The notes under the pieces were generated by a model. The model was not told the DNA's origin. It did not search any database and saw only the letters and a program-made list of their open reading frames with translations. Positions 1-7,400 of a DNA stretch of 64,000 bases are shown piece after piece. Where the stretch lies: positions 1-64,000 of the forward strand of contig NZ_JBFHGL010000003.1 of assembly GCF_041583195.1 (NCBI RefSeq), given 5' to 3'. The first letter of the stretch is position 1. Each line of letters opens with the position of its first letter. This stretch comes from Sulfurimonas sp. Its GTDB lineage: Bacteria; Campylobacterota; Campylobacteria; Campylobacterales; Sulfurimonadaceae. The position numbers and the translations under genes are program-made.

Positions 1-783
1 CATCTCTTTAACAGTATCGAGCATATTTTTCATAGCACCTTTTAGCTGTCCAGTCTCATCTGTCGTATCTGCAGTAACATTTACAGACATATCTCCTCTA
101 GAAAGACTGTTTGCTACATCTACCAGCTCGTTAAGAGGACTCGTAATAGAACGTGTTATCCAAAATGCTCCGAATAATCCTAATATAATAGCTGCTATTG
201 AGAGAATGATCATTTGAGTACGTGCTTCTTGATATGCAGCATCAGATTCTTCGTTACCATCTTTGATCTCTTGGTATTGGCGTTTTATTAGTTCATTTAT
301 ATTGTCAAAATATACTTTTTGTAATGAACGAACTTCTCCGGTTAACAATGCATATCCTTCTGCATTTTTATTCGCAAGGCCAAGAGCCATTACCTTTCTA
401 GTAGCATCACCGTAGATTTTTCTAGCTTCTATAGTAGATTCTAAAAGTGCCTTGCCTTTTTCACTTTTAATTCCATTTTTGAGTTTTTCGAAAACTTTAC
501 CGTTTTTAAGACGATTTTCTTGGAGACGCTCGACAATAGCCTTACTCTCAGTTTCACTTTCAGTAAGTAAGAGGTTACGGATTTGTGCACGGCTGTCGTT
601 TGCAATATTGATAATATCATTGGCTAAGATGGTTTTTGGAAATCTATTTTCAACAATGTCGTCCATTGAATCCATGATATCAGCCATACGTATCATTCCT
701 AGTATAGCTATTATTGAGAGCATAATCAATAATGTCCCGAATCCGATACCGAGCTTTGCTCCTATTTTCATATTTTTAAACAT
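1..783 (-). CDS. Methyl-accepting chemotaxis protein, C-terminal part outside the window
   Basis: The first 261 codons of a chemoreceptor are visible; the signalling hairpin lies beyond the window edge. The frame opens at ATG 783 with a strong AAGGAG ribosome site just upstream. A first membrane helix follows at about residues 8-30, then a helical periplasmic domain of the four-helix-bundle type, a second membrane helix at about 190-212 and a HAMP domain starting with ITSPLNELVDVANSL. This is the normal order for a transmembrane MCP that binds a small ligand with a 4HB domain. It lies 47 bp downstream of cheA in the same direction, so it is probably the last visible gene of the cheY-STAS-cheA operon and may be the dedicated receptor of that CheA. 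The ligand cannot be read from the sequence. Confidence 0.88.
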   Translation of the reverse strand, partial: MFKNMKIGAKLGIGFGTLLIMLSIIAILGMIRMADIMDSMDDIVENRFPKTILANDIINIANDSRAQIRNLLLTESETESKAIVERLQENRLKNGKVFEKLKNGIKSEKGKALLESTIEARKIYGDATRKVMALGLANKNAEGYALLTGEVRSLQKVYFDNINELIKRQYQEIKDGNEESDAAYQEARTQMIILSIAAIILGLFGAFWITRSITSPLNELVDVANSLSRGDMSVNVTADTTDETGQLKGAMKNMLDTVKEM

Positions 784-830
784 TTTATCTCCTTATGTTT
801 TGTGTTTTTGTTTATTTTTTAAGTTTTAAA

Positions 831-2882
831 TTATGCGATTCTCATCTCATCACCTGCTCCTCGTGTCGCACGGGATAAAACATTCCCCACTAGCAAAGGT
901 ACGTCAAGTATAAGAGCTACCTTTCCGCTTCCAAGAATGGTTGCTCCACTTATTCCTCGAAGTTCTGAAAAGATCTTTCCAAGTGGTTTAATAACCGTTT
1001 GAAACTCTCCATAAAGCTCTTCAACTATGAATCCGTAGCGTTTTCCTCCATAGTGAACAACTATGATGTTGGTTCTTGCATCTTCATTTGTTTTTTCATT
1101 GAAAAATTCACCTACATTTAGAAGAGGTAGAATAGTTCCACGTAAGTTGACGAAGTTGTTACCGTGCATCTCTTTTCTCTCTTCATCACTTAGTTCTATA
1201 CATTCTACAACCATGTCAAGAGGGATTACATAAGAGGTCTCACCAACTTGGACTAAAAAGCCATCTATTATTGCAAGTGTCAGAGGAAGTCTGATAATGA
1301 ACTGAGTTCCTTCACCAAGTTTGCTTTGTATCTCTATATTTCCGCGTAGAGCTTCAATATTTCTCTTAACTACATCCATTCCCACACCACGGCCTGATAG
1401 ATCCGTAACTGCAGGTGCAGTTGAAAAGCCCGGTTCTAGAATAAGTTTGAAAATATCCTGCTCAGATAGAGTAACACCATCTTCAATAAGACCTTTCTCT
1501 ACCGCTTTTGTGTATAGTACATCTTTATCTAAACCTTTACCGTCATCAGAGATCTCTATAACAACAGTACCTGCATCGTGGTAAGCATTTAGTTGAACCG
1601 TTCCTTTGACATTTTTACCGCCGCGGTTTTCTGGCTCTTCTATACCGTGATCGATAGCATTACGGACTATGTGAACAAGCGGATCGGTTATCTTTTCAAT
1701 TACAGTTTTATCAAGTTCCGTTTCTCCACCTTTTATAACTAATTCTATATCTTTTCCAAGTTTTTTTGAAAGATCCATGATAATTCGCTTAAAGCGGTTA
1801 AATGTTTCACCGATCTGCACCATCCTGATCTGCATCGCGTTTTCGCGTATATCTTCAAGCATCCTTGAAACTATAGAGACGGATTCTGTAAGTTCATTGT
1901 TTTTGATGTCTATTGACTGCTGAACTACGTTAGCGTTAGCAACTACCATTTCACCTATAAGGTTTATAAGAAGGTCTATTTTCTCAGCATCTACGCGTAT
2001 AGTATATGAAGGTTGGATCTTAGGTATTGTAGATGTTTGTTTAGGTCCGCTCTCTTGTTTTTTTACTTCTTGAGTGGTTTCATGAGTCTTTGTATCTTCA
2101 TGGTTCTGCTCTTGAGTAGTATCAGTCGGAGTTTCCACTTCGTTTAGGTTTAATGTACAATCATCCTCTACAAATTCAAAAACATCGATAATCTCTTCTT
2201 TGCTTAATGTAGTTGTAAAATCAATTTTGAATTTAACGTAACAGTTTGTAGGTTCAAGTTTTTTGATTAAAGGTACTTTAGATATTTTTGTAGTTGAGAC
2301 AAATGAGGATGAGTTTTTACGTAAATATGCTAAGAAACTGGCAGGTTCAAATCCGTGTTCCATTATGTTCTCATTGAATTTGATCTTTAAGTTCCAGCTG
2401 CGCTCTTGTAAAGAACTATCAAGTTCATCTTCTTGAGATTTTGTAGATTGTGTTTGTTCAATAGCAGCAATACCTGAAAGGTTGGCATTCAGTGCATCAC
2501 CCAGTCTTTTAGTATTTTCAGACAGCTCTTCGTGAGGAGGCTTTTCGTTATTTGTAGCTACTGAAAACTCCACTAGATTTTGCATATGGTCTTTACACTC
2601 TAAAAGGAGTTCACCTAACTCATCGTTCATCTCGATCTTGCCATTTCTAATCTGATCTAACAGATTCTCTGCAATATGTGTAAATTCTACTACAAAATCG
2701 ATCTTATACATACCGGCAGTGCCTTTTATAGTATGTGCTGCTCGAAAAACGGCATTTATAGATTCATCATCCATTCCGTTTTCACGAATATTTATAAGCG
2801 AGTTCTCCATTGCATCAAGCAGTTCTAAGCTTTCCTCTCTAAACTCTTTAGCTATATCACTAAAGTTTATTCCGGACATCAT
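831..2882 (-). CDS. cheA: Chemotaxis histidine kinase CheA (no receiver domain)
   Basis: CheA phosphorylates CheY-type regulators in response to chemoreceptors at the inner membrane. Domains in order: Hpt (P1) with phospho-accepting His50 in RAAHTIKGTAG, a linker and regulator-binding region (about 110-290), dimerisation helices (about 295-350), an ATPase domain with N-box HIVRNAIDHGIE and G-boxes DDGKGLD and GRGVGMDVV, and a C-terminal CheW-like domain (about 545-680). Length is 683 residues. The main CheA of Campylobacterota usually ends in a fused receiver (CheAY); this one does not, and a free CheY is encoded two genes upstream. Two ATG codons sit in tandem (2882 and 2879); the first overlaps the stop of the STAS gene by 4 bp and AGGAGA lies at proper distance, so translation is probably coupled. 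Gene identity is secure; its place as a second chemosensory system is inference. Confidence 0.95.
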   Translation of the reverse strand: MMSGINFSDIAKEFREESLELLDAMENSLINIRENGMDDESINAVFRAAHTIKGTAGMYKIDFVVEFTHIAENLLDQIRNGKIEMNDELGELLLECKDHMQNLVEFSVATNNEKPPHEELSENTKRLGDALNANLSGIAAIEQTQSTKSQEDELDSSLQERSWNLKIKFNENIMEHGFEPASFLAYLRKNSSSFVSTTKISKVPLIKKLEPTNCYVKFKIDFTTTLSKEEIIDVFEFVEDDCTLNLNEVETPTDTTQEQNHEDTKTHETTQEVKKQESGPKQTSTIPKIQPSYTIRVDAEKIDLLINLIGEMVVANANVVQQSIDIKNNELTESVSIVSRMLEDIRENAMQIRMVQIGETFNRFKRIIMDLSKKLGKDIELVIKGGETELDKTVIEKITDPLVHIVRNAIDHGIEEPENRGGKNVKGTVQLNAYHDAGTVVIEISDDGKGLDKDVLYTKAVEKGLIEDGVTLSEQDIFKLILEPGFSTAPAVTDLSGRGVGMDVVKRNIEALRGNIEIQSKLGEGTQFIIRLPLTLAIIDGFLVQVGETSYVIPLDMVVECIELSDEERKEMHGNNFVNLRGTILPLLNVGEFFNEKTNEDARTNIIVVHYGGKRYGFIVEELYGEFQTVIKPLGKIFSELRGISGATILGSGKVALILDVPLLVGNVLSRATRGAGDEMRIA

Positions 2883-3172
2883 AGGTTCTCCTTTGTCTCA
2901 AAACTGAATCCACATAGTGTTAAAAAGTTCTCAACTGAACTATTTAGTTCAATAATTTCAAAATTTTTATTTGTTTTAGAACAACTTTTCTGGAGTGATA
3001 TGAGTAGTTGAAAGCCTGCAGTGTCTATTTTTTCAGTTTGTTGTAGATTAATTAATACTTGTTTAGCATTTGAAAACGATTCTTGTACGAGTTTTGTAAT
3101 CTCTTCTACTTGGTATATAGTTAATTCGCTAGCAGGATTAATATTCAAAGTAGAAGCATCTAACGTAACCAT
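2879..3172 (-). CDS. STAS-domain protein
   Basis: A single STAS domain of 97 residues. The core contains KIDTAGFQLLISL, which resembles the D-S/T-x-G phosphorylation loop of anti-anti-sigma factors, with Thr in the place of the usual Ser. STAS proteins act as switchable binding partners, usually controlled by phosphorylation. It sits 7 bp after cheY and overlaps cheA by 4 bp, so it belongs to the chemosensory operon rather than to a sigma-factor partner switch; no anti-sigma kinase is nearby. A role in tuning the CheA signalling output is likely by context, but the partner is unknown. The ATG at 3172 is the first start in the frame. Confidence 0.85.
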   Translation of the reverse strand: MVTLDASTLNINPASELTIYQVEEITKLVQESFSNAKQVLINLQQTEKIDTAGFQLLISLQKSCSKTNKNFEIIELNSSVENFLTLCGFSFETKENL

Positions 3173-3179
3173 GACTGGA

Positions 3180-3545
3180 TCAACCTAAAAGTTTTGCAAC
3201 TGCACCGAGCAGTTTTGCTTTATCAAATGGTTTAACCATCCATGCTTTTACACCTGCAGCTTTTCCAGCTTCTATATCTGATTGTCCTGTTACGGTCGTA
3301 AGCATAATAATAGGTACAAAGCGGTACTGAGATTGTTCTTTAAGCAAACGAACGAATGATAAACCATCCATAACAGGCATATTTACATCACTTATAATAA
3401 GATCAACTGGAGTTGCCATCGCTTTATCAAAACCTGATTGACCGTTATCTGCTTCGATTACTTCATACCCTGATTCTTTAAGAATTGAGCTGACCGTCAT
3501 TCGCATTACGCTTGAATCATCTACAATTAATACTTTTTTTGACAT
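3180..3545 (-). CDS. cheY: CheY-type single-domain response regulator
   Basis: A lone receiver domain of 121 residues: acidic pair Asp9/Asp10, phospho-accepting Asp53 in IISDVNMPVMDG, the switch Thr at 83/84 in MLTTVTG and conserved Lys105 in MVKPF. With no output domain it works by protein-protein contact, either on the flagellar switch or as a phosphate sink. It is the first gene of the cheY-STAS-cheA-MCP operon and so probably the cognate acceptor of the CheA encoded 298 bp downstream. The promoter must lie in the 3546-3766 gap it shares with the divergent response regulator. It could be a CheV-like accessory regulator in function, but it has no CheW domain. Confidence 0.92.
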   Translation of the reverse strand: MSKKVLIVDDSSVMRMTVSSILKESGYEVIEADNGQSGFDKAMATPVDLIISDVNMPVMDGLSFVRLLKEQSQYRFVPIIMLTTVTGQSDIEAGKAAGVKAWMVKPFDKAKLLGAVAKLLG

Positions 3546-3641
3546 TTTATTCTCCTCATAAAATTAAGCTTAAAAAAAATTTATATGGAAAATTATATAT
3601 AACTATCAGTTATGATTCAGTCTCGTATGTAGTATTGTTAA

Positions 3642-3673
3642 TGACTTATTTATGACTATTCGGATGTTATACT
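3642..3673 (+). promoter_or_regulatory. TGAC-N7-TGAC direct repeat plus -10, box 1a
   Basis: TGAC occurs at 3642 and 3653, 11 bp apart, and a TATACT hexamer lies at 3668-3673, 15 bp after the start of the second TGAC. The second repeat falls where a -35 element would be. This fits a promoter activated by an OmpR/PhoB-family dimer and lies in front of the response regulator gene at 3767. The same arrangement recurs upstream of five other transcription units in the window. Function is inferred from position and repetition. Confidence 0.65.
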
Positions 3674-3680
3674 TTTAAAA

Positions 3681-3713
3681 TGACTAATATGTGACTTAAT
3701 AACTTAATATACA
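3681..3713 (+). promoter_or_regulatory. TGAC-N7-TGAC direct repeat, box 1b
   Basis: A second pair follows box 1a: TGAC at 3681 and 3692, again 11 bp apart, with TATACA at 3708-3713 (16 bp after the second TGAC). It lies just downstream of the start point expected from box 1a, so it could drive a second promoter or act as a negative autoregulatory site on the response regulator operon. Confidence 0.5.
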
Positions 3714-3766
3714 TATATTAGGTATTAGGGTAAAATAAGAATCTTATAGAAAAAATGGAGTAGTTG

Positions 3767-4465
3767 ATGATTGCTAATCTTTTACTTTTAAAAAATAAAA
3801 CCGTTCTCTTTGCTGAAGATGATAAAATCATTAGAGAGCAAACAATAGAGATACTTGGAATGATATTTGATAAAGTTTTTTGGGCTGAAGATGGACAAAA
3901 AGCTTTTGAATTGTACGAAGATGAATCTCCGGATATTATCATCAGTGATATTAAGATGCCAAATGTAGACGGACTTCAGTTGGTTGATAAAATAAGATCT
4001 GTTGATTATAAAATACCAATAGTATTACTTACGAGTTTTACAGAACAAAAAATGCTTCTAGATGCAGCAAACCTATCTGTAGACGGATATGTTATAAAAC
4101 CGATAGAGTTAAATACTCTTATTAGTACCATTAGTAAAGCTATGAAGCGCGTTGAAAAAAATGTTGGAATTATTACGTTGCAAAAAGATCTTTTCTTCAA
4201 CTCCGGTACACAAGAACTATATCAAAACGGATTCATTGTTTCTCTAGGTGTAAAAGAACTAGAACTGATAAAGTTATTAATTGACAACCGTTCAAGAACA
4301 GTTACAAAAGATGAAATATCTGAAGCACTATGGCCTCTTGATAGCACTTCTGAATCATCAATAAAAAATTTGGTTCTAAGAATTCGTAAAAAATTAAATA
4401 CAGATATAATAGTGTCTGTAAGAGGGATAGGCTATAGACTAAATACTAGAAATATGCCGGAGTAG
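3767..4465 (+). CDS. OmpR/PhoB-family response regulator
   Basis: A two-domain transcription regulator of 232 residues. The N-terminal receiver has an acidic pair in FAEDDK, phospho-accepting Asp61 in IISDIKMPNVDG and Lys111 in VIKPIEL. The C-terminal part (about 135-230) is an OmpR-type winged helix with VKELELIKLLIDNRS and a typical end, VRGIGYRLNT. The ATG at 3767 is preferred over the TTG three bases upstream because GGAG at 3757-3760 has 6-nt spacing to it. The sensor kinase gene starts 3 bp after its stop, so the two form a classical pair. Its own promoter region carries two TGAC direct repeats with 11-bp spacing, and five other promoters in the island carry one each. OmpR-family proteins bind such tandem half-sites, so it is the best candidate for the regulator of the island. 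Gene identity is secure; the regulon is inferred. Confidence 0.93.
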   Translation: MIANLLLLKNKTVLFAEDDKIIREQTIEILGMIFDKVFWAEDGQKAFELYEDESPDIIISDIKMPNVDGLQLVDKIRSVDYKIPIVLLTSFTEQKMLLDAANLSVDGYVIKPIELNTLISTISKAMKRVEKNVGIITLQKDLFFNSGTQELYQNGFIVSLGVKELELIKLLIDNRSRTVTKDEISEALWPLDSTSESSIKNLVLRIRKKLNTDIIVSVRGIGYRLNTRNMPE

Positions 4466-4468
4466 AGG

Positions 4469-7400
4469 ATGAAAATATTTCTCTTGTTGATATGTTTGTA
4501 TATTACGCAACTATCGGCATTTCAATCATTTAAAATTATTGATGAAAATAATAGTATAAAGATACTCAATAAACCTGCATACTTTTCAGGAGAAATTTCA
4601 CATAAAGAGGCATATAAAAAGTTTAAAAACGGAGATTTTAGTCAACTTAAAAATAAAGAAGCAAAAAGTTTCGGTTTTAGTAATGCTCCGTTATGGATAG
4701 CACTTGAATTAATTAATAATAGTGATGAAAAGAGATTTTTAACTCTTATGAATACTTCTTTAGAAAGAGTTGAGTTATTTAAATATAGGGACAATAAATT
4801 AATATCAAGTGCAAAAAACGGTGTACTGGTACAAAATAATGAAAAGGATGTTAAGAGTTTTGAACCTATGTTTAACTTAAATATTAAGAATACACCTATA
4901 ACTTACCTGCTTAAAATCAACTCGCTTTCACCGCTTATAGCACCAATATACATAAGTGATGAAGTATCTTTATTAAATTTGCAACAGCCTAGAATTATTT
5001 TATTCGCTATCTTTAGCGGTGTCATTTTAAGTCTTTTATTATACAACCTGTTCTTGTATTTATCAACACAAGAGATAGATTATGCTTTATATACTGCTTA
5101 TACATTTTTTATATTTATTTTAATCGTATATACGCGTGAATATCTTCATTTTTGGCTGGAGATTTCAGCAAGTTCAGATTCTCTTTTAGAAACGATAGGT
5201 TTAGAAGGTGCATCAATATTTTTATTACTATTTACTTTGAAGTTTTTTAATATTAAAGAGTTGCATCCTAAAATATATAGAAGCTCACTAATTATAGGTT
5301 TCTTAGCATCTTTGTTATTTTTGCTCACCCTATTTTTAAGTATCTTTGGTCAATACGCAAATATTATAATTTTTGCTATTGTAAATCTTCTATCATTGTA
5401 CATATGTATAGTAAGTTACTTTAATAATTACACTCCTGCCAAATACTTTTGTATAGCACTTGGTGGTTTTTTAGTTGGTTCTATGGTATTTATAGGAATC
5501 AACATCGGTTTTATACCTTATACTATTTATACCGATTCTGCAATGCTTGCAGGCACTGCATGGGAGGTTATGTTTTTTTCACTTGCTTTAGGATATAGGA
5601 TCAAACTATTACATGAAGAGCGAAATGAAGCGATATCTAAGTTAAAAGTTCAAGACAAAATACTTTTTTTACAATCTCGCCAAGCATCTGTTGGTGAACT
5701 TGTAGGTAATATTGCACATCAATGGAGAGAACCACTTGCAGAGATAGGCTCAATTCAGACAAATCTTAAAGCGACACTTCTGTTTAAGGGAAGTGTTGTT
5801 AAAGAGAAACTTCTAAGCTCCATAGAGCAAAGTTATAGCATTATACGTCATCTCTCAGATACCATAGATACATTTTATCGTTTTTTTAGACACAAGATAA
5901 GTGATAAAGAGGAGTTTAGTGTAAATGAAGAGATAAAGAACCTACAAAAGATGGTTCACTATTCACTTGAAGTAGAAAATATTACTTTAAAATATGACGC
6001 TAAAACAGAAATTTCAGTTTTTGGTGATAGTAGTGAATTATCAAATGCCTTACTTAACATCATACTAAATGCTAAAGACGTACTGGTAGAGAGGAAAGTA
6101 GAAAATCCGCTTATTTCGATAACTAATTATAGAAGTGGAGATGACATCTTTATTAGAGTAGAGGATAATGCAGGTGGTATTAATCAAGAACCAATAGAGA
6201 AAGTTTTTGATATTTCAATAAGTTCAAAAGCTGAGGGTATAGGTATAGGGCTTTATATTGCAAAGTCTATAATAGAGAGAAGGATGCGCGGAAAATTAAG
6301 TGTTGAAAACGGTACCCAAGGAGCCGTATTTACAATAATGCTTCCTGCTGTCTTTGAGGTTATTAACCTTGAAGAAGAAAGTGAATTATATGATATCGAA
6401 GAATCCGCAATAAAAAAAATAGATATGTTGGAGAAACAGGTTGCAAGAAGTCTTGAACTTGAAAAAGCTCTTTCTCAGTGGGAAGATATTTTTAACCAAA
6501 CACATTGGGGAGTAGCTGTTCATAAAGGTGCAAGTAACTATTTTGAAATGGTCAATCCTGCTTTTTGCAGAATGTACGGCTATAGTGAAAAAGAGCTTAA
6601 AGATAAAAGTGTTCAGGAACTCTTTAGTGATGAGAGTTTAGAAGTATTGGATGAAAAACAAAAAGAAGCGTTTACTAAAGGGTTTGTATCTTTTGAAGCA
6701 ATCCATGTCCGTAAAGACGGCTCAAAATTTCCCGTAAACATAGACATAACCGTTATAAAAAACGAGAACGGAGAAATCCTTTATCATATAGCCAATGTTA
6801 GGGATATTACTGAGCAAAAACAAGCAAATGCAAGACTTCTATTGAAAAAATTTGCAATAGATCATATAAACGAATCAATCTACTTAGCAGATGAAAACGG
6901 AAAATTTTATTACGTGAATGAAGGTGCATGCCGCTCTTTAGGATATACGCAGGAGGAGATGTTAAAACTTGGCGTTGCTGATATAGATCCTGATTGGCCA
7001 GCGGAGAGATGGAGTGAAAATTGGGAATTTTTAAAAGAGCATAAAACAGCTATAATGGCGCTGCGTCATCAACGAAAAGATGGGACTATTTTTCCTGTTG
7101 AGATTGTAGCTAATTATTTCGTATATGACGGTGTACCTTACATAATGGGATTTGCCAGAGATATCACGGAGCGACTTCTACTAGAAGAACAAAGAGATAA
7201 TGAGCGAATGCGTCTCTTTTTTGAACGTCAGCTTGTAGGTATGGCTATTACGTCTGCAAATAAAGGATGGTTGCAGGTCAACGATAAATTTTGTGAGATG
7301 CTTGGTTATTCTAGAGAAGAACTAGAAGGCTTAACGTGGAACGATCTTACCCATCCTGATGATTTGACATCGTCATTTGAGTATTTTGAACGTCTTATAA

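Noticed and set aside
831-2882. Possibility that this is the main CheAY of flagellar chemotaxis.
   Set aside because: The protein ends after the CheW-like domain with no receiver, and a separate CheY and a STAS gene are in the operon, so it fits better as an additional system.
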